Shown piece after piece: positions 12,505 to 21,519 of a DNA stretch of 64,000 bases. Each line of letters starts with the position of its first letter. Position 1 is the stretch's first letter. The translations under genes were made by a program, and so were the position numbers. This DNA is from CSP1-1 sp035620615 (GTDB lineage: Archaea > Thermoproteota > Nitrososphaeria > Nitrososphaerales > Nitrosopumilaceae), in assembly GCA_035620615.1 (NCBI GenBank), contig DASPGM010000014.1, positions 1 to 64,000 on the forward strand. The letters are read 5' to 3'. A model generated the notes under the pieces. That model had not been told where the DNA came from. It searched no databases and worked only from the letters and a program-made list of their open reading frames with translations.

Positions 12505-13296
12505 TCATTTTAATAGATGTTCTACTTCGATATTAAAAAAATTACGTAATATTCCCATGTAATTTTTAATTGCAGGTGGTATATCGCTAGTACATGCAAC
12601 TCCAAGATTTTTTGCATTAATCCAGATTACTAATGATTGAATTATTGTCAAAAATCTATCATTTGCAGAATTAGATGAGGCAACTGCTTTGGTATATCTT
12701 TCCGCATACTCCCATGCATTTACAAAATCAATGCACTTTGTTCCAAATACTGCTAATAATTGCTCTTGAAGATCCTTTGCATAACGGAAGGGGACCTGAT
12801 TAATTATGTATGGAAAATTTACTTTATTAGGAATGCATCCTGGAAGTGGTCCCCAAATAGTTATAATTTTGCAAAGATTTTTTAGTTTTTCAAATTTCTC
12901 TAACATTTTTTCTATTATTATTGAATCGGTAAACCAAAACAAGATTACAGTTGCATCATCAAAATGTGAATCAAGGATATTTTGATTTAATATTTCATAA
13001 TTTTCAAAATTCTTTTCCTGAAGTAAAATTTTAGCCGCTTCAATTTTTTCCCTATCTATATCAATACCAACTGCTTTTTTGACTCCAAATTCCTCAAGAG
13101 CTATGGATATTCCTTTAACATCTCCACATCCTAGATGATAAAAAACATCATTTTTTCCTAAATTAACAAAATTAAAAATTTCTCTTAAAGATTTATCAGG
13201 AAGTTGTACATCCTCTCCAGAAATTATCCCCTTTGGAAGTGACGCTAGATAATCTTCTAATTTTATTATATGTTGGTTATTCTCGAATGTTTTCAA
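12505..13296 (-). CDS. SAM-dependent methyltransferase-like protein
   Basis: 263 residues. Residues about 30-105 show a class I (Rossmann) SAM-binding core: NDVFYHLGCGDVKGISIAL as motif I, VKKAVGIDIDREKIEAAKILL as the acidic motif II, NYEILNQNIL and ATVILFWFTD as later strands. This layout resembles Dot1/histone-methyltransferase-like and archaeal methyltransferase proteins of unknown target. The C-terminal 120 residues are helical and unassigned. It overlaps the UPF0147 gene by 20 nt, so the two are co-transcribed. Confidence 0.65.
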   Translation of the reverse strand: MKTFENNQHIIKLEDYLASLPKGIISGEDVQLPDKSLREIFNFVNLGKNDVFYHLGCGDVKGISIALEEFGVKKAVGIDIDREKIEAAKILLQEKNFENYEILNQNILDSHFDDATVILFWFTDSIIIEKMLEKFEKLKNLCKIITIWGPLPGCIPNKVNFPYIINQVPFRYAKDLQEQLLAVFGTKCIDFVNAWEYAERYTKAVASSNSANDRFLTIIQSLVIWINAKNLGVACTSDIPPAIKNYMGILRNFFNIEVEHLLK

Positions 13297-13549
13297 GAGT
13301 TGAAACCGCCTGCCATAAAGTTACTCTTACATAGGAAGGAACGTTAGGATCTTGTGTAATATCGTCTAGCATACTTATTACATTTGATGCTCGAACCGAC
13401 ATTGAATGCTCTTGAGTTTTTAGATCATTTGCTAAATCTTGAATATTTTTTCTAATATTTTTTGGAGTTGAGGGGTTTGCAGCAACTTGATTTAATGTAT
13501 CAATAGCATTTTGTAAGTATTCTACATTTTGGTTTTTTTTATCGGGCAT
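13277..13549 (-). CDS. UPF0147 family protein
   Basis: 90 residues from ATG at 13549 (an upstream GTG at 13561 is possible). All-helical sequence with NVEYLQNAIDTLNQVAANPSTPKNIRKNIQDL, SVRASNVISMLDDITQDPNVPSYVRVTLWQAVSTLENI matches the small archaeal UPF0147 family, whose function is unknown. Two similar helical repeats (NPSTPKNIR and DPNVPSYVR) are visible. Upstream of and overlapping the methyltransferase-like gene. Confidence 0.85.
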   Translation of the reverse strand: MPDKKNQNVEYLQNAIDTLNQVAANPSTPKNIRKNIQDLANDLKTQEHSMSVRASNVISMLDDITQDPNVPSYVRVTLWQAVSTLENIRE

Positions 13550-13590
13550 AACACTAATCACATTCTTAATAAAAATAGGCTTTTTTTAAT

Positions 13591-13899
13591 TTATGCCTCT
13601 AAAAAAACTTCATCTGATTCTAAAACTACATTATATGATTTTAAATTGTTAATTTTTGCAGGAAACTTTACAAGATTACCATTTTTACAATCAAATTGAG
13701 CTCCATGCCAACCGCAAGTAACTATAGAGTCTTGAAATTGACCTTCTGAAAGACTAGCTCCAGAATGTGTACATGTATCATCAATTGCATAAAAATTACC
13801 ATCATAATTTACAACCAAAATCTCTTTTCCATCTACAGAAATTTTAATCATCTTTCCAGGTGGGATATCTGAGGCTTTACCCACATTTACTTTACTCAT
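13591..13899 (-). CDS. Rieske [2Fe-2S] ferredoxin-type protein
   Basis: 102 residues from ATG at 13899; a longer frame to 13947 adds 16 atypical residues. CTHSGASLSEG and CGWHGAQFDCKNG give the two Cys and two His that bind a Rieske 2Fe-2S cluster. There is no membrane anchor or signal, so this is a soluble electron carrier like the ferredoxins of dioxygenases or the NirD subunit. Partner unknown. Adjacent genes do not point to a pathway. Confidence 0.9.
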   Translation of the reverse strand: MSKVNVGKASDIPPGKMIKISVDGKEILVVNYDGNFYAIDDTCTHSGASLSEGQFQDSIVTCGWHGAQFDCKNGNLVKFPAKINNLKSYNVVLESDEVFLEA

Positions 13900-13951
13900 A
13901 TCTACTTTGTAATCGATTATTCTTAATAGTTTTTCTAAATAAATCACTAAT

Positions 13952-14761
13952 ATGGAAATTCGAATGGCTAAATCTTCAGATAAAAACGAAGTATTGGAAT
14001 TCTGTAAATCTACATTTTCTTGGGGAGATTACATTTCACATGTATGGGATTTTTGGATGCTAGAGGGAAATCTTTTAGTTTTAACTGATAATAATACTCC
14101 AGTAGCAATATGTCACTGTTCTCTCAATGAAGAACAGTTATGGATAGAAGGAATTCGAGTAAACAAAAATTTTAGAAGAAAAGGATATGCAACCCATCTT
14201 ATTAAAGAAGCAGAATTAATTGCAAAAAAACACAATTGTAAATATATACAAATGCTAATAGCAATAGATAATCAAATATCTCTTGAACTTGCCAATTCCT
14301 TAGATTACAAAAAATATGAAACTTGGAATTTTTATTCTATTCTTCCAATGAAGAACGATTTTAAAACAACTATTAAATTTGCCTCTAATGACAAATCTAT
14401 AATTGATTTAATTTTTTCACATACTTCATTTTTTGTTAAATCATGGAGATGGTTAAATTTATCCAAAAATAATTTTAAATTTTTACTTGAAGAAAAAAAA
14501 ATTCTATATACTGAACAGAACCGAAATGTTAAATCTATTGCAATAGTTACTACATCTGAATATTTTAAAAATACATTAATGCTTACGATAGCATTTGGAA
14601 ATGAAAAAGGTATTAAAGAAATTCTTTCATACATTCAAAACTACGCTTCACAAACAAACTATGAAAAAATTCAAATTTTGACTAAATTAAAAAATCTCCC
14701 AAAAATTAATAGCTTAGAAAAAAAACTTTCTTTTTATTTAATGAAAAAAGAAATTAAATAG
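13952..14761 (+). CDS. GNAT family N-acetyltransferase with C-terminal extension
   Basis: 269 residues. Residues 1-150 are a GNAT domain: MEIRMAKSSDKNEVLEFCKS, then WIEGIRVNKNFRRKGYATHLIKEAELIAKKHNCKYIQMLIAIDN with the acetyl-CoA-binding RRKGYA loop. The remaining 120 residues (KTTIKFASNDKSIIDLIF and following) are unassigned and may be a second, degenerate GNAT-like half. Substrate unknown. Divergent from the Rieske gene; the two starts are about 50 nt apart. Confidence 0.85.
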   Translation: MEIRMAKSSDKNEVLEFCKSTFSWGDYISHVWDFWMLEGNLLVLTDNNTPVAICHCSLNEEQLWIEGIRVNKNFRRKGYATHLIKEAELIAKKHNCKYIQMLIAIDNQISLELANSLDYKKYETWNFYSILPMKNDFKTTIKFASNDKSIIDLIFSHTSFFVKSWRWLNLSKNNFKFLLEEKKILYTEQNRNVKSIAIVTTSEYFKNTLMLTIAFGNEKGIKEILSYIQNYASQTNYEKIQILTKLKNLPKINSLEKKLSFYLMKKEIK

Positions 14762-14762
14762 A

Positions 14763-15629
14763 TTAACCATCAATGAATTTTATAGTATTTTCTAATCTTC
14801 CGAGCTTTTCAATTTCCATTTCAATTTTATCTCCATTTTTTAAAAATTCTAATTTAGAATTATTCAAAATTACTCCTTTAGGAGTTCCGGTCGAAATAAT
14901 ATCACCTTTTTCTAGTGTCATGACTTGACTTAATTTAGAAACAATTGTAGGAATTTTTAGAAACATCTGTGATGTAGATGAATTCTGCCTTAATTCTCCG
15001 TTTACTTTAGTTATCATTTTGAGATCTTGTGGTTCTGGAACTTCATCGGAAGTTGTTATCCATGGTCCACATGGTGCATACGTATCAAAGCTTTTTCCTC
15101 TTGTAAACTGTTTATCTCCAAATTGAATGTCTCTAGCAGATACATCATTTAATATCATATATCCAAAAATTGCGTTCCATGCTTTTGACTCATTCACGTT
15201 TTTACAGTTTTGGCCAATTATAACAGCAAGTTCAACTTCGTAATCTAATTTTTTAACAAACTTAGGACTAAGAATTTCTGAATTTGTTCCAGTTAATGCG
15301 GTTCTAGGTTTCATTACAATTACAGGTTCCTCAGATGGCTGTAGGTTTTGTTCCTCAGCATGATCAACGTAATTAAATGCTAGGCAAATTATTTTGGGAG
15401 GGTTAGGAATTGGAGCAAGAATAGTATATTTTGATAGATTTTCTTTATATTGTATTGTAGATATTTTTTTCTTTATTTCTTCAAACCATCCATCAAAAAG
15501 AAAATCTTTAATGCTATATGGTAATGGTACACCTGTATCATACGAAATTTCTTCTCTTGTTGCTACATATCCATCCTTTACTAAACCAAAGGTTTCCTTT
15601 CCAGATTTTGCAAAACGTCCAATTTTCAT
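14763..15629 (-). CDS. Fumarylacetoacetate hydrolase family protein
   Basis: 288 residues with the FAH fold: PPKIICLAFNYVDHAEEQNLQPSEEPVIVMKP, LDYEVELAVIIGQNCKNV with the metal-binding E-x-E, GYMILNDVSARDIQ, GKSFDTYAPCGPWI and VMTLEKGDIISTGTPKGV. These enzymes hydrolyse or tautomerise acyl-pyruvate-type compounds; oxaloacetate tautomerase and acylpyruvase are alternatives that sequence alone cannot separate. Follows gltX by 6 nt on the same strand, so it is probably the last gene of that operon. Confidence 0.9.
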   Translation of the reverse strand: MKIGRFAKSGKETFGLVKDGYVATREEISYDTGVPLPYSIKDFLFDGWFEEIKKKISTIQYKENLSKYTILAPIPNPPKIICLAFNYVDHAEEQNLQPSEEPVIVMKPRTALTGTNSEILSPKFVKKLDYEVELAVIIGQNCKNVNESKAWNAIFGYMILNDVSARDIQFGDKQFTRGKSFDTYAPCGPWITTSDEVPEPQDLKMITKVNGELRQNSSTSQMFLKIPTIVSKLSQVMTLEKGDIISTGTPKGVILNNSKLEFLKNGDKIEMEIEKLGRLENTIKFIDG

Positions 15630-15635
15630 AATTAT

Positions 15636-17348
15636 TCACTTGTGTGTGTAAATACACTGGTTCACAGAATCTTTCCTGCAATAACCAAAGCGGACAAATT
15701 GAATCTCAGAACCATCTTTTAATTCCAAATAATGTGGTTCAGTAACTACTTCTAATTCCTCAAGACTGTTTTCGTTAAATTTTTCATCAATGAACAATTG
15801 CTTTGGAATTAATATCTTCAAATTATGAGAATTTTTTTGTGATACCCACTGAATTTTTGGGAAGTTAACATTAACATCATCTCCTATGAATTCTCCTTCA
15901 AAATCATTACCTATTCGATTAATTTTGACATTTCCTAAACCCATTAATCTTAGTTGACTACCTATTACAATATTTTTTGTATCATCACCAGAAAGGTAAA
16001 TGTTACCATCTACTTCAAGAATTCTTTTTCCCATATCTGCGGTTGGATGATTGGGGATTTCTATTTTGGAAGCTGGAAGATTTTTGATAAATAACTTTTT
16101 TGGACTTTTCACTTGAAACAATCTAATGCTCTTTGAATCAATTTCTTTTCTATTAAAAGACTCTAAAGCATCAAATGGTGCCAGAGTATCTGCCTTTGTG
16201 AAACTCAAAGAAATTATAAATTTTCTAATTGCCTCAGGTTTTATGCCTCGCTTCTTTAATGCCTCCAAAGTAGGCAATCTTGGGTCATCATACCATGAAA
16301 TTTTTCCATTCTCAATTAGTGGCTTTATCACCCTCTTTGAAACTGGCATTCCTTTGAATTCTAGCCTTGAAAATTCCAAAATTTTTGGTTTTCTCATATT
16401 AAGTGCGTCAAGAATTGCGTAATAAAGCTCATTTCGTAATTCATACTCTTTGGATCTAAATGCATGAGTAACCCCATCCAAACTATCTTCTATTGCAACT
16501 GCAAAGTCATAACTTGGCCAAACTCTATATTTTTTTTCAAGCAGAGGATGATGGTCGTCTAAAATTCTAAATAAAAATGGGTCTCGCATTACAGTATTTT
16601 GCGATTTCATATTGCCACGGAACCTTACAATCGCTTCACCCTGTGAGTACTCATCAAAAAGTTTCTCCCATCTTTCTTCATTTTTGGATTTATCTAATTG
16701 ACTACATTTACAAGACTTCATTTCACTTCTATTTTTTCCAATTAATTCTCGTTTGCAAGTACAAACGTACGCCTTATTAGAACTGATGATCTCTTTTCCT
16801 TTTTGATAAATAATTTCTAAATCGTCTGATGTATTTTTTATTTTATGAAATTTAATTCCAAGCCATTCTAATCCAACTTTTATTGCTGCATAAAATTCTA
16901 ATCGTTCATTTTCAGGATTCGTATCATCCATTCTTAGAATTGTTTTTCCACCATACATTTTTGCATATTCTTCATTAATTATAGCGGCCTTTGCATGACC
17001 AATGTGAGGATATCCATTAGGCTCAGGCGGAAATCTCGTAACTACCTTTCCTTGAATTGCATCATCTAAAGGGGGGAAACCTTGCCTTTCTTCAATATTT
17101 TTTTTAGCTAATGTTAAAAGTTCAGGAAAACTAGATTTAATTTCCTTTTTCTGTTCATCTAAAGATATTGAATTAACATTTGCAACTATTATTGAACACT
17201 CTTTTGCAACTTCTTTGACATTTTTTCGAAGATCAGCTCTGCTTCCTATTATCTTTCCTAAAACTATTTTTTCATTTGTTTTTCCATCATGTTCAACTGC
17301 ATTTTGAAGTGCAAATTTTCTAATTTCTTTTTTTACATCCTCATCCAA
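15636..17348 (-). CDS. gltX: Glutamate--tRNA ligase (archaeal type)
   Basis: 570 residues from a TTG start one base after the polyprenyl synthase stop. Class I signature PNGYPHIGHAKA is the HIGH motif, and FKGMPVSKRVI is the KMSKS-equivalent loop. YVCTCKRELIGKNRSEMKSCKC looks like a Cys-rich insert of the catalytic part. The C-terminal 150 residues form the beta-barrel anticodon domain of archaeal/eukaryotic GluRS and GlnRS. In archaea this enzyme usually also charges tRNA-Gln with Glu for later amidation; that is family knowledge. Length is typical. Confidence 0.95.
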   Translation of the reverse strand: MDEDVKKEIRKFALQNAVEHDGKTNEKIVLGKIIGSRADLRKNVKEVAKECSIIVANVNSISLDEQKKEIKSSFPELLTLAKKNIEERQGFPPLDDAIQGKVVTRFPPEPNGYPHIGHAKAAIINEEYAKMYGGKTILRMDDTNPENERLEFYAAIKVGLEWLGIKFHKIKNTSDDLEIIYQKGKEIISSNKAYVCTCKRELIGKNRSEMKSCKCSQLDKSKNEERWEKLFDEYSQGEAIVRFRGNMKSQNTVMRDPFLFRILDDHHPLLEKKYRVWPSYDFAVAIEDSLDGVTHAFRSKEYELRNELYYAILDALNMRKPKILEFSRLEFKGMPVSKRVIKPLIENGKISWYDDPRLPTLEALKKRGIKPEAIRKFIISLSFTKADTLAPFDALESFNRKEIDSKSIRLFQVKSPKKLFIKNLPASKIEIPNHPTADMGKRILEVDGNIYLSGDDTKNIVIGSQLRLMGLGNVKINRIGNDFEGEFIGDDVNVNFPKIQWVSQKNSHNLKILIPKQLFIDEKFNENSLEELEVVTEPHYLELKDGSEIQFVRFGYCRKDSVNQCIYTHK

Positions 17349-17349
17349 G

Positions 17350-18327
17350 TTACAAACTCCTTTTTACAACAAAATCTAGTAGATTAACTAATTCCTTTTT
17401 AGCTAAGCCAGAGTAGGTGTTTAATGATTTTTTTGCTTTTTCTGAATATTGAAGTGCCTGTTTTCTTACAATTTTTTCAATTCCCAAAGCACGAATTACC
17501 TCCACTGCTTCGCCAATTTCTTTTTTTGAGGCACTAGGATTTCCAAATGTTTTTAAAATTTTCTTTTTATCTGTTCCTTTAGATTTTGTTATTGCAAGAA
17601 CAATTGGCAGGGATTTTTTACCCTCCCTTAAATCATTACCAACAGGTTTTTTAGTAATTTTTGAATCTCCCATAATTCCAATAAGATCGTCAGTAATTTG
17701 AAATGCTATCCCAAGATTTTTTCCAAATGAAGATAAGTTTGAAATATCCTTTTTTTTCGCTTTTGCACAGATTGCACCTATAGAACAGGAAACATCAAAA
17801 AGAGCTGCGGTTTTTTTCTCAATCATTTTTATATAATTTTCTTGGGATGGAATCTTTTTTGATTCTGCCATCTTAATATCTAATAGCTGTCCTTCACAAA
17901 TATCGACACAAGCCTTGGCTAATTTCGAAACTATTTCATTTGTTGCAATAGCTGGAAGATTTGAATTTGATATTAATTGATAAGCTTTTGAAAAAAGTAC
18001 ATCTCCTGCCAAAATTGCAATTGGCATTCCAAATTTTTTATGAACCGTAGGAACTCCATGACGAATCTCATCGTTATCCATAATATCGTCATGAACTAAT
18101 GTAAAATTATGGATCATCTCCACTGCACTAGCAGACGGCATTGCATTTTTCAAATTTCCATTTAATACTTCACAACTTTTTATTACCAAAAATGGCCTTA
18201 ATCGTTTACCTCCATTAATAATTAGATATGATGCTGCATCATACAATTGTACAGGATTTCCTTTTAATTTTGATGAAAGATATCGATCAACTTTCTTTGC
18301 ATTATTTGCTAAGGAATTAGAATTCAT
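17350..18327 (-). CDS. Polyprenyl (geranylgeranyl/farnesyl) diphosphate synthase
   Basis: 325 residues from ATG at 18327, overlapping the stop of the upstream IDI-like gene. The E-isoprenyl synthase motifs are present: GGKRLRPFLVIKS, the first Asp-rich motif HNFTLVHDDIMDNDEIRHG, GQLLDIKMAE and the second Asp-rich motif FQITDDLIGIMGD. Such enzymes condense IPP onto allylic diphosphates to build the C20 or longer chains of archaeal ether lipids. The residues before the first motif (SAVEMI) suggest a small-residue pocket, but product length is not certain. Confidence 0.92.
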   Translation of the reverse strand: MNSNSLANNAKKVDRYLSSKLKGNPVQLYDAASYLIINGGKRLRPFLVIKSCEVLNGNLKNAMPSASAVEMIHNFTLVHDDIMDNDEIRHGVPTVHKKFGMPIAILAGDVLFSKAYQLISNSNLPAIATNEIVSKLAKACVDICEGQLLDIKMAESKKIPSQENYIKMIEKKTAALFDVSCSIGAICAKAKKKDISNLSSFGKNLGIAFQITDDLIGIMGDSKITKKPVGNDLREGKKSLPIVLAITKSKGTDKKKILKTFGNPSASKKEIGEAVEVIRALGIEKIVRKQALQYSEKAKKSLNTYSGLAKKELVNLLDFVVKRSL

Positions 18328-19019
18328 CAATTAACCAACCTCCAATTATTATCTTTCAAATGATATTTTATGGAATCTTCTAATGGTTTTTTCATTTCTG
18401 ATTTAATCCATTCAGACAATACTGATTTGTATTTTGTTAACATCATTTTTTCTGAATGGGGAAGTAGGTATATCGCAATTAGCATCCAAGGACAATAAAT
18501 TTCAGGGTTTTTTTGTACATCTTCAATTAATTTTTGTGCTGTTATCCATTTGATTTCAGAAATTTCATCTTTAACCAAATTAAATTCAGAAGTTTTTTCA
18601 ACTAATCCCAATAATGTGGCACAAATTTCATTCTCAGACCCTACATCTTTGTATGGCACATGATATTCAAATTTGAAAAGATAATCAAATTTACATGAAA
18701 TCCCAACCTCTTCAGGCATTCTTCGTTCGGCTGATGATATGTAGGTCTCTTTTTCACGTGGATGGCTGGCTACAGTACCATCCCAATCGCCAGGCCATAG
18801 CATTTTACTTAAACTTCTTTTGGTGATGAGAAGTCTCCCCTCTTTATCTAATATTATTGCTGTAAAGGCTCTATGCAGTTTCCCATTTGGTAAGTGACAT
18901 TTTACTTTCTCTTCTAGACCTATAGGATTATCATTTTTATCAACTAGAATCACAAATTCGTCTGCCAATTTTTGTTCACCTAAACAATGTACCCTCAAAT
19001 TTTTTTCTTTTAATGGCAT
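18327..19019 (-). CDS. idi: Type-1 IPP isomerase-like Nudix protein lacking the catalytic Cys
   Basis: 230 residues. The sequence follows IPP:DMAPP isomerase type 1: EFVILVDKNDNPIG, KLHRAFTAIILDKEGRLLITKRSLSKMLWPGDWDG, SSAERRMPEEVGI (Nudix helix) and SENEICATLLG (catalytic Glu region), ending CPWMLIAI. At the position of the essential Cys of the E. coli enzyme (SVCGHP) this protein has TVASHP. The reaction role is therefore uncertain although its operon with IPK and a prenyl synthase is exactly that of an IPP isomerase. It overlaps the IPK gene by 44 nt; the start may lie downstream. Confidence 0.8.
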   Translation of the reverse strand: MPLKEKNLRVHCLGEQKLADEFVILVDKNDNPIGLEEKVKCHLPNGKLHRAFTAIILDKEGRLLITKRSLSKMLWPGDWDGTVASHPREKETYISSAERRMPEEVGISCKFDYLFKFEYHVPYKDVGSENEICATLLGLVEKTSEFNLVKDEISEIKWITAQKLIEDVQKNPEIYCPWMLIAIYLLPHSEKMMLTKYKSVLSEWIKSEMKKPLEDSIKYHLKDNNWRLVN

Positions 19020-19713
19020 TTACAATTCTTGCTGGTTTATTTCCATTAACAAAAAAAACTTTTAATCCCATTTTTGAAATTTTTAATGCTTCAGTTACTT
19101 TACGAGACATTCCTCCAGTAACATCCATAGAAGATTTTTTTATGAGTAATTTGTCATCCTTAAAATTAGAAATTAATCTTTTGGATTTTAAATCAGAATA
19201 AAGTCCATCTACGTTTAACACAAAAATCGTTAATCTTGGTCTTAATACTTTAGCAATCATTGTCATTATACTATCCCCGGATAATATGTAGGATTTTTTC
19301 TCCCCATACCATAAAGCATCTCCATATGTAACTGGAATTAAACCTGCGTTTGCAATCTCTGCCATCTGTTTAATTTTTTTAATAGATGGCTTATTCCCCA
19401 TAACAAAATCTGTAGGGGGAAGACAATAAGGATTTAAGTTATTTTTTAAAAATGAATCAAGTATTATACCATTTAATTCCACCATTGAATTTTTGATAAT
19501 TGATACTCCTCTAAGATCATATTTTTTTGGCTTGGTATGCATATTATATTTTACTGACCAATAATGACCAAATGAACCTCCTCCATGTACAACAATAATA
19601 TTTTCATCAATATTTTTTAAACTATGAATAATTCGATCAACAGTTTTCCGTCTAAGTGAGAGAGGTTTTTCCTTATTTGTAATAATTGAACCTCCGAGCT
19701 TAATTAAAATCAT
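18976..19713 (-). CDS. Isopentenyl phosphate kinase
   Basis: 245 residues of the amino-acid-kinase fold: MILIKLGGSIITNKEKP, then IIVVHGGGSFGHYWSVKY carrying the His that marks isopentenyl phosphate kinases, GLIPVTYGDALWYGEKKSYILSGDSIM, and TGGMSRKVTEALKIS near the C terminus. It makes IPP from isopentenyl phosphate with ATP in the archaeal mevalonate route. Positioned between mevalonate kinase and the IDI-like gene, as in many archaea. Confidence 0.93.
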   Translation of the reverse strand: MILIKLGGSIITNKEKPLSLRRKTVDRIIHSLKNIDENIIVVHGGGSFGHYWSVKYNMHTKPKKYDLRGVSIIKNSMVELNGIILDSFLKNNLNPYCLPPTDFVMGNKPSIKKIKQMAEIANAGLIPVTYGDALWYGEKKSYILSGDSIMTMIAKVLRPRLTIFVLNVDGLYSDLKSKRLISNFKDDKLLIKKSSMDVTGGMSRKVTEALKISKMGLKVFFVNGNKPARIVNAIKRKKFEGTLFR

Positions 19714-19738
19714 ATAATAATTTTCGCCAAATAGAGAG

Positions 19739-20686
19739 TTAAAAAGTATCCAGTCCCGTTATATCCATTTTAACAGCAAAGCATTCGTGATTTTTACTAT
19801 GAAGATTATTCAAAGTTTTTTCCAGATTTGATTTATCCACAAGTGCAATTATACATCCACCTTCACCTGCACCAGTAATTTTTGATCCATATGACGTCTT
19901 GTTCGTTTCTTTAATCAAGTTAAAAAGAATTTCATTTGATACTCCAATTTGGTCAAGATATTTTTGATTAAGCATCATCATTTCCCCAAGTGATTTTAAA
20001 TCTCCCGATTTAAATATCGATTTTACTTTTTCTATTAATTTTTTTTCTTCATCACATAATTCCGAAAATTTTTTTTCATTATGTGCTATGAAATCCCTGA
20101 CCTTTGAAACCACAATTGAAGTTGAATGAGGAATCCTGGAATTTGCAATTACAAGATTAAGATCAATCTGTGTATTAATTTTCTTGTATCCATTTTCTTT
20201 GTCATATTCTATTATGCCTCCATATGTGCAGACAGTACAATCTGCCCCAGAAGTATTTTTAAAAATTGTTTTTTCTGCTTCTATTGCTAAATTTAGAATT
20301 TCTTCTTTAGAATATTTTGTAAAAAGCCCAGATATTGAACCTGCAGCAGCAACACAACACGCTGAAGATGATCCAAGGCCAACTCCCGATGGTATATCTG
20401 ACTCAATAATAATTTTAATTCCTCCGGAGTAATTGAATTTCTCTATCATTTTTTTAGCAATGTAAATGAAAGGTAGTAGAGGGGAATTGACATCTTCAAT
20501 TGATTTTGATGATGGTACAGATATTTCTCCAAGGTTAGATTTTACAAAAATTATCTGTTCTTCACTTTTAATTGAAGTTATTTTTACTCTTTTGTTAATG
20601 GAACAAAGTATTGCTTTTATTCCATAAACTACAAAATGTTCTCCAAATAGGATTACCTTTGCTGGGGCAGAAGCTATTGATTTCAA
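19739..20686 (-). CDS. mvk: Mevalonate kinase
   Basis: 315 residues from a TTG at 20686 that overlaps the upstream stop (TTGA). A much longer open frame exists, but its first 48 residues are read through the upstream gene in another frame and do not fit the family. GHMP kinase motifs: SAPAKVILFGEHFVVYG (N-terminal), DIPSGVGLGSSSACCVAAAG (ATP loop) and KITGAGEGGCIIAL (C-terminal). It phosphorylates mevalonate in ether-lipid isoprenoid synthesis. The next genes in the operon carry later steps. Confidence 0.93.
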   Translation of the reverse strand: MKSIASAPAKVILFGEHFVVYGIKAILCSINKRVKITSIKSEEQIIFVKSNLGEISVPSSKSIEDVNSPLLPFIYIAKKMIEKFNYSGGIKIIIESDIPSGVGLGSSSACCVAAAGSISGLFTKYSKEEILNLAIEAEKTIFKNTSGADCTVCTYGGIIEYDKENGYKKINTQIDLNLVIANSRIPHSTSIVVSKVRDFIAHNEKKFSELCDEEKKLIEKVKSIFKSGDLKSLGEMMMLNQKYLDQIGVSNEILFNLIKETNKTSYGSKITGAGEGGCIIALVDKSNLEKTLNNLHSKNHECFAVKMDITGLDTF

Positions 20687-21519
20687 GTGAAAATTATTGA
20701 GCCGTAGCCTACTACTGAACTTTTTTCTCCTGATATATCGCCACTTGTTGCATATTTTAGTAATTCTCCTTTTGAAGCACCTAGTTCTTTGCAAGCTGCC
20801 ATTGTAGTTGCAATTGCTCCGTACCCACACGCTGTAATTTTCTTTTCATTTAATATTTTATAAAATCTGTCTATATCTAATTCTAAAATGGGTTCAATCA
20901 ATGCCTTATCTTGTTTATGTGCAAAATTATTTTCTTCATAATGAGTAAAATCGGAGGATCCAATTATCATTGAATTCTTTTTTGTAGCTATTTTAGCTAT
21001 ACATCTGCCAAGTTCAATTGCTGTGTTCTTGGTTTGATCAATCAAAGCTATTGGAAGTATTTTAAAACCCTTAGAAAAAACTTCTTGTAATATTGGAATT
21101 TGAACTTCTAAGCTATGTTCTTTGGTATGTGAAAAAAAATCTAATTCAATTATTTTTGAGATATTTGAAAGCTCTTTTGCTGATTCTGAATCCACTTCAA
21201 TTTTTCCCAAAGGTGTTTCCCAGATACAATCTTTCATTGATGCGACATTGCACCCTATGCCCCAATGATTTGGGCCAATAATTATGAACAAATCAATTGG
21301 ATTGGAAGATATTTTATAAAAAGAATGGCAAGCTATAGGGCCCGAATAAACATAACCGGCATGTGGACAAATTATTCCAAAAATTTTTTCAGTGTTTTCT
21401 GATGGGGGAATTTTTCCTGGACCGTATGGATGTATAAAACAATCATGAACTAAACTTTTCAATTTTTTGGATTCGCCGGGATAGAACATTCCGGCTACTG
21501 CCGGTGTTCTTATCTGCAT
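20683..21519 (-). CDS. amrB: MEMO1 / AmmeMemoRadiSam system protein B
   Basis: 278 residues of the MEMO family: IRTPAVAGMFYPGESKKL, GIICPHAGYVYSGPIACHSFY, FIIIGPNHWGIGC, KEHSLEVQIPIL, IIGSSDFTHYE and a Gly-rich C-terminal CGYGAIATTM. The conserved His, Asp and Cys positions known for MEMO proteins (a dioxygenase-like fold with metal) are present. The family often sits beside AMMECR1 and radical SAM genes; here it is in the mevalonate operon as is common in archaea. Its substrate is not settled. Start overlaps rpsB stop (TAATG). Confidence 0.9.
   Translation of the reverse strand: MQIRTPAVAGMFYPGESKKLKSLVHDCFIHPYGPGKIPPSENTEKIFGIICPHAGYVYSGPIACHSFYKISSNPIDLFIIIGPNHWGIGCNVASMKDCIWETPLGKIEVDSESAKELSNISKIIELDFFSHTKEHSLEVQIPILQEVFSKGFKILPIALIDQTKNTAIELGRCIAKIATKKNSMIIGSSDFTHYEENNFAHKQDKALIEPILELDIDRFYKILNEKKITACGYGAIATTMAACKELGASKGELLKYATSGDISGEKSSVVGYGSIIFT

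Noticed and set aside
20687..20830. N-terminal 48-residue extension of mevalonate kinase
   Set aside because: It reads through the end of the MEMO-family gene in another frame, is Arg/Lys/Cys-rich and lacks any relation to the GHMP family; the TTG at 20686 with TTGA overlap fits better.
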